Shown here: positions 17,152 through 24,269 of the stretch, in pieces
How the letters are laid out: each line of letters opens with the position of its first letter
Numbering within the stretch: position 1 is the stretch's first letter
DNA from: Caryophanales bacterium UBA6356
Lineage (GTDB): Bacteria > Bacillota_I > Bacilli_A > RFN20 > CAG-826
DNA length: 30,637 bases
Assembly (NCBI GenBank): GCA_002440125.1
Contig: DJRQ01000060.1
Coordinates: 1-30,637, forward strand
Reading direction: 5' to 3'
Made by a program: the position numbers and the translations under genes
The notes under the pieces: generated by a model
What the model saw: only the letters and a program-made list of their open reading frames with translations
What the model was told of the DNA's origin: nothing
Databases searched by the model: none

Positions 17152-17931
17152 ATGGAAAAGAGAACGTTGATCACTGGCGCCGGAGGCGGACTCGGAAAAG
17201 AATTCGCCTACCTTTTTGCGAAGGATAAGAATGACCTTTGCCTGGTCGATATCGATCCGAAAGGATTAGATGATACCGAAGCTTATGTTTTAAAGAAAGC
17301 GCCTGGCACGAAAATCGAAAAAATCATTGCCGATCTATCGAATAAAGAAGATCTTAAAAAGGTTTTTTCTTTCACGAAAGACGAAGGCTATTTCGTTAAT
17401 AATCTCGTGAATGCTGCTGGTTTTGGCGATTGCGCCGACTTCAAGGATATGGAGATTGAAAAAGAGCTCCGCATGACCGACGTCAATTGCAATGCGCTTC
17501 TTTATTTCACTCGCGTCTATCTCGATGACATGTTAAAGGAAAACGAGGGGCACATTATCAATATCTCTTCGATCGCGGGGTTTGTCCCTGGTCCTTATAT
17601 GTGCACGTATCACGCCACTAAAGGGTTTGTCCTTCTTTTGGGTGAGTCGATTTCTTATGAATTAAAAGATACGAAGGTCAAGCTTTTGACCTTAGCTCCG
17701 GGGCCCTTCAATTCAAAATTTGTTTCGAAAGCCCATAATGACTACACTTTCTCGAAGATTAAGCCCGATAGTGCGCTCAAGGTGGCTCTCTATGGCTATA
17801 AAAAATCAAAACAAGGGAAAACCCTTGCTATCGTTGGCTTCAAGAATCGTTTGACTTGCTTTGCGCCTCGTTTCTTCTCGAGAAAATTTGTGACGCGTTG
17901 CAGCGCTAGAACTCTTAAGAAAGGCGCCTAG
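17152..17931 (+). CDS. Short-chain dehydrogenase/reductase
   Basis: A 259-residue NAD(P)-dependent oxidoreductase of the classical SDR type. Visible are the cofactor motif TGAGGGLG (8-15), the acidic residue after strand two (VDIDP), VNAAG (86-90), Asn114, and the catalytic Ser140, Tyr153 and Lys157 (YHATK). AGGAGA lies 10 bases before ATG. The C-terminal 40 residues are basic (KNRLTCFAPRFFSRKFVTR), as in SDRs that touch membranes or lipids, so a lipid or ketone substrate is possible, but this is inference. Its stop codon lies inside a 12-bp inverted repeat shared with the convergent unknown gene, whose stop is 6 bases away. Confidence 0.9.
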   Translation: MEKRTLITGAGGGLGKEFAYLFAKDKNDLCLVDIDPKGLDDTEAYVLKKAPGTKIEKIIADLSNKEDLKKVFSFTKDEGYFVNNLVNAAGFGDCADFKDMEIEKELRMTDVNCNALLYFTRVYLDDMLKENEGHIINISSIAGFVPGPYMCTYHATKGFVLLLGESISYELKDTKVKLLTLAPGPFNSKFVSKAHNDYTFSKIKPDSALKVALYGYKKSKQGKTLAIVGFKNRLTCFAPRFFSRKFVTRCSARTLKKGA

Positions 17932-17944
17932 TCTTTCTTAAGAG
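17912..17944. repeat. 12-bp perfect inverted repeat spanning two convergent stop codons
   Basis: CTCTTAAGAAAG (17912-17923) and CTTTCTTAAGAG (17933-17944) with a 9-base loop. The SDR stop (17929-17931) is in the loop and the convergent gene's stop (17938-17940) is in the right arm. There is no T tract on either side, so it is either a bidirectional terminator without a U tract or an mRNA 3'-end stabiliser. Confidence 0.7.
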
Positions 17945-18927
17945 AAAAGGAAGTAGGAGGCTTCTTTCTTGGTGAGAGAATTCAAGGATTCTGCTTCTTC
18001 TGGCCGAAGTTCTTTGCTCTTGTATTCGAAATGGGCGCCACTCTCTTTTAAGATGGTGCAATAGGGCTCCTCGTAGAGCCCTTTTCTTCCGAAGACGCTA
18101 TATTCAAGTCCCGGTTTTGCTATAGGAAAACTACGTCCATATTGGTCTTTGACGCTTTGTTGGATATTCATCCAATAGAAGGGATTAAGCAAAGAGAGTC
18201 CAATATCCTTCGTTAAAGGATAAAAGAAGAAATCGTCGATAAAGACTAAGTGCTTCTTTAAAAGATCCAAATAGTATTCCCTTAAAACATTTGGGGTCGC
18301 TTCCTTTCGAAATAGACCTATCAGGAAATCGTATTTCTTTTTTGCGAGGTTTTCTTTTGAAAGGGGATCGCTTTTAAGGAAGTCGTATTCGTTCGATAGG
18401 AAAGGAGAAGCAGGGGGGCCTTTCCAAAAGGAGAAAGGCGAATGAAAGAATATTTTAGCGATCGGAGTCACTTCAAGAGGTGCTTCAAAAAGAGCCTTGG
18501 CGAATTCTGGATTTGTTTTTGCTTTCGCTAGGCCCGCCAGAGCGTTTTCGAGAAAGCCTTCTTTTTGATGATCGCTAAGTCTTTTGATTTGCAATCCTTT
18601 GGCTTTAAGAAGGATATCGTCGGCTTCCTTTTTATATTCCCCCAATAGGCTATAGATGTTCTCCTCTCCAAAACTCTCCAGATAAGACAAAAAAAGAATG
18701 TGCCGAAGAGCATAGTCTTGAGGGATGGAAAGATCGATAGTGCCTTCCTTTCTTAGATTTGTCAGCAAATCATGGAACTCTTCTTTTTCGCTTTGGGGGA
18801 AATAAGGCTCGAAGGCGCTTTCGCTTAAAGGAAAGGGAAACCTTTCCGATAGCTTATTGTCACGAAGAGAAAATGTCGTGACGTTTCCTTCTTTAAGAAG
18901 CAAGGATTTCAGCAAAGTGAATTTCAT
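17938..18927 (-). CDS. Unknown protein translated with MerR
   Basis: A 329-residue soluble protein that I do not recognise. It has no signal peptide or membrane helix and is rich in Lys, Leu, Phe and Glu. The segment about 240-270 (FIDDFFFYPLTKDIGLSLLNPF) faintly resembles the core of DUF4238-type proteins, but the usual Ser-Asp-Asn-Pro is absent. A central SPFSFWKG stretch lies near 165. Its ATG overlaps the end of merR by 4 bases (18924-18927), so translation is coupled and it belongs to the merR transcript. It may be a partner, sensor or co-induced protein of the MerR circuit; nothing in the sequence decides this. Confidence 0.75.
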   Translation of the reverse strand: MKFTLLKSLLLKEGNVTTFSLRDNKLSERFPFPLSESAFEPYFPQSEKEEFHDLLTNLRKEGTIDLSIPQDYALRHILFLSYLESFGEENIYSLLGEYKKEADDILLKAKGLQIKRLSDHQKEGFLENALAGLAKAKTNPEFAKALFEAPLEVTPIAKIFFHSPFSFWKGPPASPFLSNEYDFLKSDPLSKENLAKKKYDFLIGLFRKEATPNVLREYYLDLLKKHLVFIDDFFFYPLTKDIGLSLLNPFYWMNIQQSVKDQYGRSFPIAKPGLEYSVFGRKGLYEEPYCTILKESGAHFEYKSKELRPEEAESLNSLTKKEASYFLFS

Positions 18928-19415
18928 TTTTCTATTATTTTATCGTATTTCTGCTGTGATTTTTCGTTTTTAAAAGGCAAGTGGCTTGCAAAATAAAGCC
19001 TTTTTCCTTCCTTGCTTAAGCTTTCTGGATCGGTAAAATGAAGAGCCTTTTCGGTTCCGGTTTTTATGGCTGTTTCGTAATACCATTTTTTGTAGGCAAT
19101 AAGAGCTTTGGTGGCTTCCAGATTTCGAAGTTGTTCATTCACTCTTTTTTCGGAAGCCAAAATGATCTTGTATCTTTTTTCCAAAGAGGAGTCTCCTTCT
19201 CTTGAATAAATCATATATTCTTTGATCTCTTCAATGGACAGGCCTGCGTTTTTAAGACATTCGATGATGCGAATTTGTTCGATGTTCCCCTTTTCGAATT
19301 TTCGTACGCCATTTCGTCTTTCGACGTTATTGAGCAACCCTTCCTTCTCATAGTAACGAAGTGTGCTTTGGCTGAGGCCTGTTAATGAGGCGATCTCTCG
19401 GATGGAATAAGACAT
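18924..19415 (-). CDS. MerR-family transcriptional regulator
   Basis: A 163-residue regulator. The N-terminal winged HTH is canonical (YSIREIASLTGLSQSTLRYYEKEGLL), followed by the second helical pair (KNAGLSIEEIKEYM) and a long dimerisation coiled coil (about 78-120). No metal-binding Cys cluster is present, which excludes mercury/zinc-type sensors and fits the AdhR/NmlR/YyaN-like group that responds to aldehydes or other electrophiles. Ribosome binding site AGAGGAAA. It is divergent from the oxidoreductase/alcohol dehydrogenase unit and shares with it a MerR-type dyad promoter. The overlapping downstream gene is co-expressed. Confidence 0.92.
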   Translation of the reverse strand: MSYSIREIASLTGLSQSTLRYYEKEGLLNNVERRNGVRKFEKGNIEQIRIIECLKNAGLSIEEIKEYMIYSREGDSSLEKRYKIILASEKRVNEQLRNLEATKALIAYKKWYYETAIKTGTEKALHFTDPESLSKEGKRLYFASHLPFKNEKSQQKYDKIIEK

Positions 19416-19424
19416 ATTTTCCTC

Positions 19425-19455
19425 TTGACTTAAAGTCCACTTTAAGACCTATGCT
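19425..19455 (+). promoter_or_regulatory. MerR-activated promoter with 19-base spacer and perfect dyad
   Basis: TTGACT (19425-19430), 19-base spacer, TATGCT (19450-19455). The spacer contains the perfect inverted repeat CTTAAAGT (19429-19436) and ACTTTAAG (19439-19446). A 19-base spacer with a dyad is the hallmark of promoters that MerR proteins untwist to activate. The sequence is close to what I recall for AdhR-type operators. It also overlaps the merR upstream region, allowing autoregulation. Confidence 0.85.
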
Positions 19456-19490
19456 ATTTTCGCAAGGAAAGGAGCCTCTTACAAGGTAAT

Positions 19491-20000
19491 ATGGGAAAGA
19501 TTCTTATTGTAAAGTCGGGTCTTCGGGCGAATAGCAATAGCGATTTTCTTGCCGATTGTTTGGCCGAAGAGCTCGAAAATTCTGGGAAAGATGTGTCTTC
19601 TGTTTCTTTGAAAGGTAAGAAACTGGCTTTTTGTCGTGGTTGTTTGCTGTGTCAAGATAAAGGCGAATGTGCGATCAAAGACGATGCTTCCGCTATAAGT
19701 CAAATGATGCACGACGCCGAAACGATTATCTTTGCTACGCCCGTTTATTACTATGGTATGTGTGGCCAGCTTAAGACGCTTCTCGACCGTTCAAATTGGC
19801 TTTATCCGAGCGATTATAAGTTTCGGAACGTCTATCTGATTGCCACGGCTGCGGAAAAGGATAGAAGCGCGGTCGATAAGACGATTACGAATTTGGAGGG
19901 ATGGGTAGAACGCTTCCCTCAAGCAAAAATTATGGGGGTCTTTCGCGGTATAGGTCTTCATCTTCCTTTGGAAGCGAAGGGGAACGAAGGACTCTTATAA
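19491..20000 (+). CDS. Flavodoxin-like NAD(P)H-dependent oxidoreductase
   Basis: A 169-residue flavoprotein of the NADPH-dependent FMN reductase/flavodoxin-fold type: a flavin-phosphate loop after KILIVKSGLRANSNS, a Cys cluster in FCRGCLLCQDKGEC (three or four Cys), and ATPVYYYGMCGQLKTLLDR, the usual flavin-ring segment. It is expected to reduce quinones, nitro compounds or other electrophiles. AAGG precedes the ATG. The C-terminus ends at KGNEGLL, about ten residues before the usual end helix of relatives. It is the first gene of the MerR-controlled unit, 44 bases before the alcohol dehydrogenase gene. Confidence 0.85.
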   Translation: MGKILIVKSGLRANSNSDFLADCLAEELENSGKDVSSVSLKGKKLAFCRGCLLCQDKGECAIKDDASAISQMMHDAETIIFATPVYYYGMCGQLKTLLDRSNWLYPSDYKFRNVYLIATAAEKDRSAVDKTITNLEGWVERFPQAKIMGVFRGIGLHLPLEAKGNEGLL

Positions 20001-20044
20001 GAAATAAGATTTTTTGCTAAAACAATCTAGGAGGGCTAATAAAT

Positions 20045-21217
20045 ATGATTGGTAATTTTGTTTTCCAAAATCCGACCAAAATCATCTTTGGAGAAGGTGC
20101 TTTAAGCGCTCTGTCCGAAGAGTTAAAGGAGTATGGCAAGCGCATTTTGTTTGTTTATGGCGGCGGTTCCATTAAGCGGAATGGCATCTATCAAAAAGTG
20201 ATGGATATCCTCTCAAAGCTTGGTAAAGAAGTAACGGAGCTTCCTGGCGTCATGCCTAATCCCACTCTCGATAAGCTTCATGAAGGGATAACGCTGGCGA
20301 AGAAAAGCAAAGCGGAATTCATTCTAGCGGTAGGCGGTGGCTCGGTTATTGACTATGCTAAAGCGCTTTCGGCGAGTGTGAACCTTCTTGGCGATCCATG
20401 GGAGGAATATTTTACGAAGTTCCATGAACCGACTTGCCAAGTCCTTCCTATCGGAACCGTCTTAACGATGGTTGGGACAGGAAGCGAAATGAATGGCGGC
20501 TCGGTTATTACGAATAAAAAGCTTGGCTTAAAAGTTGGCAAGGTCTTCGGAACGGAACTCTTTCCGAAATTCTCCATCCTTGACCCAACCTTCACTTATT
20601 CTTTGCCCCATTATCAGATGATAAGCGGCATTAGCGACATTCTTTCCCACTTGATGGAGCAATATTTCTCTGGCAATGACGATTCCGTTAGCGACTATCT
20701 TATGGAAGGTCTGATGCGTTCAGTCATTGATAATTCCAAAATCGCCGTCAAAAACCCCACGAATTATCAAGCGCGCAGCAATCTCATGTGGGCAGCTACC
20801 CTGGCGCTTAATACTCTTGTGGAATGTGGTAAAGCGGGCGATTGGAATGTTCATATGATTGGCCAAGCGGTAGGCGCAATAACGAATGCGGCTCATGGTA
20901 TGACTCTCTCAGCCGTCGAGATTCCCTATTACAAACTCATTTATCGTTATGGGCTACATCAGTTTGCTAAATTTGCCAAAAACGTCTGGATGATTCCAAC
21001 GGCCGACAAGAGCGAAGAAGAATTGGCTTTGCTTGGTATAGACGCTTTGGAAAATTACCTAAGGGAAATGGGAATGTCTTTATCGATCAAAGACTTCGGG
21101 GCGACTAGGGAAGACATTCCTAACATCGTCCATGCGACTCTTTTGGGGAATGCCGGTTATCACCCTCTTTGCAAAGAAGAAGTGCGGGCTATCTTAGAAA
21201 GCTCGCTTGATTATTGA
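20045..21217 (+). CDS. Iron-containing alcohol dehydrogenase, YqhD/BdhA-like
   Basis: A 390-residue group III alcohol dehydrogenase, expected to reduce aldehydes to alcohols with NAD(P)H. The cofactor loop GGGSVIDYAKA (97-107) and a set of metal ligands matching YqhD are visible: Asp198 and His202 (GISDILSHLMEQ), His270 (DWNVHMIGQ) and His284 (AAHGMTLSA). The length is typical. The ribosome binding site is strong (AGGAGGG). Because it follows a MerR promoter with an AdhR-like dyad and a flavoprotein gene, aldehyde detoxification is more likely than bulk solvent production; that is an inference. A strong terminator follows. Confidence 0.93.
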   Translation: MIGNFVFQNPTKIIFGEGALSALSEELKEYGKRILFVYGGGSIKRNGIYQKVMDILSKLGKEVTELPGVMPNPTLDKLHEGITLAKKSKAEFILAVGGGSVIDYAKALSASVNLLGDPWEEYFTKFHEPTCQVLPIGTVLTMVGTGSEMNGGSVITNKKLGLKVGKVFGTELFPKFSILDPTFTYSLPHYQMISGISDILSHLMEQYFSGNDDSVSDYLMEGLMRSVIDNSKIAVKNPTNYQARSNLMWAATLALNTLVECGKAGDWNVHMIGQAVGAITNAAHGMTLSAVEIPYYKLIYRYGLHQFAKFAKNVWMIPTADKSEEELALLGIDALENYLREMGMSLSIKDFGATREDIPNIVHATLLGNAGYHPLCKEEVRAILESSLDY

Positions 21218-21234
21218 CAAAAAGTGAATGTTAG

Positions 21235-21272
21235 AAGACTCTTTGACTTTTTGGCTTCAAAGAGTCTTTTTT
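21235..21272 (+). terminator. Strong intrinsic terminator after the alcohol dehydrogenase gene
   Basis: AAGACTCTTTGA (21235-21246) pairs perfectly with TCAAAGAGTCTT (21257-21268), and the T tract runs to 21272. The 12-bp stem closes the MerR unit. Confidence 0.93.
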
Positions 21273-21318
21273 GTTCCATATTAAAGCGATTATTGCGCAT
21301 GAAGCCGCTTTCAAAGGA

Positions 21319-21380
21319 AGCAAAAAACTATGATTTTTGTCTTCCATTGACAAAAACCCTATTGAATATCGTTTTTTGCT
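21319..21380. repeat. 10-bp inverted repeat flanking the AEC promoter region
   Basis: AGCAAAAAAC (21319-21328) and GTTTTTTGCT (21371-21380) are perfect inverted copies 42 bases apart. The right arm lies in the spacer of the candidate promoter. It may be an operator pair, or chance in A/T-rich DNA. Confidence 0.45.
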
Positions 21381-21389
21381 TACTAGAAT
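21362..21389 (+). promoter_or_regulatory. Promoter of the AEC transporter/dehydrogenase unit
   Basis: TTGAAT (21362-21367), 16-base spacer, TAGAAT (21384-21389), followed by AGGAGGA and ATG 21424. A TTGACA at 21347-21352 has no matching -10 at normal spacing. Confidence 0.55.
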
Positions 21390-21423
21390 AATTTCGCATA
21401 AAGCATTAGCAGAAGGAGGACTT

Positions 21424-22572
21424 ATGCAACTACTACCATTCTTGGATGAGACGGTGGATGTAGGCTCCAATATCGCTAAAGCGATGAGTAACACCGATCT
21501 TTGGATTGCCATCGCCAAGACGATCATCATCATTTTTCTCGGTTTCATCTTGACCAAGAAAAAGATTTTTCCGCAGGGGACCGGCAAAGTCTTGACGAAA
21601 GTCGTTATGACTGTCGCCCTTCCATGCCTTGCTTTCTCTGGCTTTATTACCGATTACAGCCTTTCGGCGGGCATTGATGCCATCGTGAATCTCGTTTTTG
21701 GCTTCATTATCTATATTGTCTTCATCTTTCTCTCGAAGCTCATTTTCATCTGGGTGAAAGATCCGACGAAACGCACCGTTCTTTGCGTTCTCTTCGCCTT
21801 TGGTTCGACGACATTCTTCGCTCAACCCTTAATTAGCGCTATATTCCCAGGAGCTTACAACAACAGCAACATGCTTAACGTTGCTTATCGTGTTTTCCTT
21901 TATAGCTACGCGTATCTTGCTATCAGCGGTTTCAAGATTGGGGAAAACGAAGAGACTTCGTTTGGAAAAACGCTCAAGAAGATTTTCTTAAACCCCGTTA
22001 TCTTGGCGACGCTTGTTGGCATGGTTCTTTGGTTCATGCAAGCCATCCCAGGCGTCAATTTCGTCCACAAGGATTGGCTGACGACGAACGTTGATCCTAA
22101 GATGTACGCTCTTTGGCGCTTTGATGTGACTCTTCCTTGGATTCACCCAGTCGTTAAGACCCTTGGCGGCCTTAGCTCGCCACTTGTCTGGTTGGCGATT
22201 GGCTGCACCCTTGGAAATGCCTCGATCAAAGAAGCCGCTACCGATAAGTACGCATGGATCTTTAGCGTCATCAAAGTATTCGGCGCGCCTCTTGTTGTAT
22301 TAGGCATTCTCGCCTTTGTTGAATGGATCGCCACTCTTTGCGGATATCCTCAACTCATCAGCGCCGAAACGATGCAATCGAGTTTGATGATGTGGATGGT
22401 TCCTCCCGCCACAGTAGCCGTTGCTTATTGCATCAACTTCGATAAAGAGAAGCAAATGGCTTCGAACACCTCCGTCATTAGCACGCTTCTTGCGGTTCCT
22501 GGAATCGTTATTTGGGTGCTTATCATCACTTTACTAACTGCCTCAGGATTCTTCCCGAGCGTGGCAGCCTAA
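21424..22572 (+). CDS. AEC family transporter (malate permease/auxin efflux carrier-like)
   Basis: A 382-residue membrane protein with about ten hydrophobic helices in two halves, including a helix-breaking VALPCLAFSGF segment typical of AEC carriers. Bacterial members move organic acids such as malate or lactate. The frame opens upstream at 21337, but ATG 21424 directly follows AGAAGGAGGACTT, so that start is chosen. A D-2-hydroxyacid dehydrogenase gene follows after 18 bases on the same transcript, which supports a 2-hydroxy acid or related carboxylate as substrate. Direction of transport is unknown. Confidence 0.88.
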   Translation: MQLLPFLDETVDVGSNIAKAMSNTDLWIAIAKTIIIIFLGFILTKKKIFPQGTGKVLTKVVMTVALPCLAFSGFITDYSLSAGIDAIVNLVFGFIIYIVFIFLSKLIFIWVKDPTKRTVLCVLFAFGSTTFFAQPLISAIFPGAYNNSNMLNVAYRVFLYSYAYLAISGFKIGENEETSFGKTLKKIFLNPVILATLVGMVLWFMQAIPGVNFVHKDWLTTNVDPKMYALWRFDVTLPWIHPVVKTLGGLSSPLVWLAIGCTLGNASIKEAATDKYAWIFSVIKVFGAPLVVLGILAFVEWIATLCGYPQLISAETMQSSLMMWMVPPATVAVAYCINFDKEKQMASNTSVISTLLAVPGIVIWVLIITLLTASGFFPSVAA

Positions 22573-22590
22573 AGAGGAAGGGATTTACTT

Positions 22591-23595
22591 ATGAAAGGAA
22601 AAATTATTTGCTTTGGCGTTCGTGATTACGAGAAGCCTTATTTCGAGAAACTTGGTAAGCAATACGATTACGATCTTGTGCTTCGCTCAGAATATTTGAA
22701 TAACAATTGCTGGGAACTCGCCAAAGGCTACGAAGCCGTAATGGTCCGTGGCAATTGCCCAGTCGATGGCGAACACATGAAACTCCTTAAGGAGAATGGA
22801 TTGAAGTACTATTTGACCCGTACGGCTGGCTATAACCATGTGGACGTGAAGGCTTGCAAAGAACTTGGCATTGAGACCGCTTTTGTGCCCGGCTATAGTC
22901 CGAACGCCATTAGCGAATTGGCCCTTACTTTAGCGATGACCCTTCTTAGGAATGTCGCTTACACTTGTGATCAAACTCATAATGGACATTTCAAAGTGAC
23001 GAGCCAAATGTTCAGCCGCGAAGTTCGTGGATGCACGGTTGGCATCATGGGATGCGGCCGCATCGGTTGCACGACTGCCAAACTCTTCAAAGGCTTAGGC
23101 GCCAATGTCATCGGATACGATGTCTTCGAAAGTGAAAAAGCCAAAGAGATTTTAACCTTTAAGGATATCGATTCCTTCCTCAAAGAGAGTGACATCATTA
23201 TTTGCCATATGGCTTATATCCCTGGCAAAAACGACAACTTCATCGATGATAAAAAGATCGCTTCGATGAAACAAAACGCTATCCTCATCAATGTTGCCCG
23301 TGGACAAGTTTTGGATACGGAAGCTGCTTTAAAAGCAGTCAAAGAGAACCATCTGGCTGGACTTGGCCTTGATGTTATTAGTCAAGAGACAACTCTCTTT
23401 AATAAGGATTTCGATCCGAAGCACATGGATACGCCGATGCATCAAGAAATCATCGATCTTTATCCGAGAGTCCTCATTACTCCTCACATCGGAAGCGCTA
23501 CGGATTTGGCCCTTGTTGACATGATTGAGGTTTCTCTTAAGAACATGGACGAATATTTGGAGACTGGGCACTGCAAGAATTCCCTTATCAAATAG
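22591..23595 (+). CDS. D-2-hydroxyacid dehydrogenase (D-lactate dehydrogenase-like)
   Basis: A 334-residue NAD-dependent enzyme reducing a 2-keto acid to the D-2-hydroxy acid. The Rossmann loop is GIMGCGRIG (151-159) with acidic Asp177 favouring NAD. The catalytic triad is complete: Arg237 (NVARG), Glu266 (DVISQET) and His299 (TPHIGS). The lengthy substrate-domain match to D-lactate dehydrogenases suggests pyruvate, but branched or aromatic keto acids are possible. AGGAAGGGA precedes the ATG. It lies in one unit with the AEC transporter gene, which may export or import the product. A terminator follows at 23608. Confidence 0.92.
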   Translation: MKGKIICFGVRDYEKPYFEKLGKQYDYDLVLRSEYLNNNCWELAKGYEAVMVRGNCPVDGEHMKLLKENGLKYYLTRTAGYNHVDVKACKELGIETAFVPGYSPNAISELALTLAMTLLRNVAYTCDQTHNGHFKVTSQMFSREVRGCTVGIMGCGRIGCTTAKLFKGLGANVIGYDVFESEKAKEILTFKDIDSFLKESDIIICHMAYIPGKNDNFIDDKKIASMKQNAILINVARGQVLDTEAALKAVKENHLAGLGLDVISQETTLFNKDFDPKHMDTPMHQEIIDLYPRVLITPHIGSATDLALVDMIEVSLKNMDEYLETGHCKNSLIK

Positions 23596-23607
23596 TTCGT
23601 TCGAACT

Positions 23608-23636
23608 TAAAAGGTCGTCTATCGGCGGCCTTTTTT
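23608..23636 (+). terminator. Intrinsic terminator after the D-2-hydroxyacid dehydrogenase gene
   Basis: AAAGGTCG pairs with CGGCGGCCTTT (including G-T pairs), followed by six T ending at 23636. The next gene's TATAAT starts 2 bases later. Confidence 0.8.
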
Positions 23637-23638
23637 CG

Positions 23639-23644
23639 TATAAT
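23639..23644 (+). promoter_or_regulatory. -10 element of the flavin reductase gene
   Basis: TATAAT lies 24 bases before ATG 23669, with AAAGGAG between. The -35 position is inside the upstream terminator hairpin and is not conserved. Confidence 0.55.
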
Positions 23645-23668
23645 AAAGAAGAGACAAAGGAGAAAAAG

Positions 23669-24232
23669 ATGAGAAAAGATTTAGGTGTTAAAGCAGCTTT
23701 ATATCCAGAGCCAGTGCTTATTCTTTCGACTTATAACGAAGATGGAACAGCGGATGCGATGAATGCCGCTTGGGGATTCGTACTTGATAACGATAAGCTG
23801 GGCGTCATTCTTAGCCACGATCATAAAACCACCGCCAATATTCTTAAAAGGAAAGCCGTTATTGTTTCTATTGGCACGAAGAAGTGCGTGGCTTCGTGTG
23901 ACTATGTTGGTATTGTTAGCGCAAACCAAGAACCTCACAAATTCGAACAGAGCGGCTTTCACGCCCTTCCTTCTCGGCATGTGGATGCGCCTTTCATCGA
24001 AGAGCTTCCATTAGCCATTGAATGCGTGCTTGACCATTACGAAGAAGATAAGGAACTCATGGTTCTTGCGATTAGAAATGTCTCGGTCGACGAATCGATA
24101 TTAGATCAAGACGGGAAGATTGACGTTAACAAGCTTGAACCGATTTCCTTTGACGGATTCCATAACAAATACCTTCTTTTGAAAGGGGAGGTCGCACCTG
24201 CTTTTAAAATTGGCCTCACTTTAAAGAAATAA
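23669..24232 (+). CDS. Flavin reductase-like protein (FMN-binding split barrel)
   Basis: A 187-residue protein with the flavin-reductase-like split-barrel pattern: an N-terminal PVLILSTYNEDGTADAMNAAW segment binding the flavin, a central TTANILKRKAVIVSI, and an acidic middle. Such proteins reduce or bind FMN with NAD(P)H. The longer open frame from 23525 runs into the preceding gene and terminator, so I use ATG 23669, which has AAAGGAG at 6 bases. It is followed by uppP after 37 bases, without a clear terminator. The physiological partner is unknown. Confidence 0.88.
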   Translation: MRKDLGVKAALYPEPVLILSTYNEDGTADAMNAAWGFVLDNDKLGVILSHDHKTTANILKRKAVIVSIGTKKCVASCDYVGIVSANQEPHKFEQSGFHALPSRHVDAPFIEELPLAIECVLDHYEEDKELMVLAIRNVSVDESILDQDGKIDVNKLEPISFDGFHNKYLLLKGEVAPAFKIGLTLKK

Positions 24233-24235
24233 TTT

Positions 24236-24263
24236 TTGTTTCCTTTTTCTTTTAGCGTATCCT
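24236..24263 (+). promoter_or_regulatory. Candidate promoter for uppP
   Basis: TTGTTT (24236-24241), 16-base spacer, TATCCT (24258-24263), then 6 bases to ATG 24270. No Shine-Dalgarno is present, so transcription would begin at or beside the start codon. Confidence 0.45.
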
Positions 24264-24269
24264 TTTCCT

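Noticed and set aside
20001..20044. Possible frameshift truncating the flavodoxin-type oxidoreductase after KGNEGLL
   Set aside because: Neither of the other frames continues the family's last helix convincingly, so a naturally short C-terminus is simpler.
23525..23668. N-terminal extension of the flavin reductase from 23525
   Set aside because: It overlaps the preceding gene and its terminator; ATG 23669 has AAAGGAG at proper distance.
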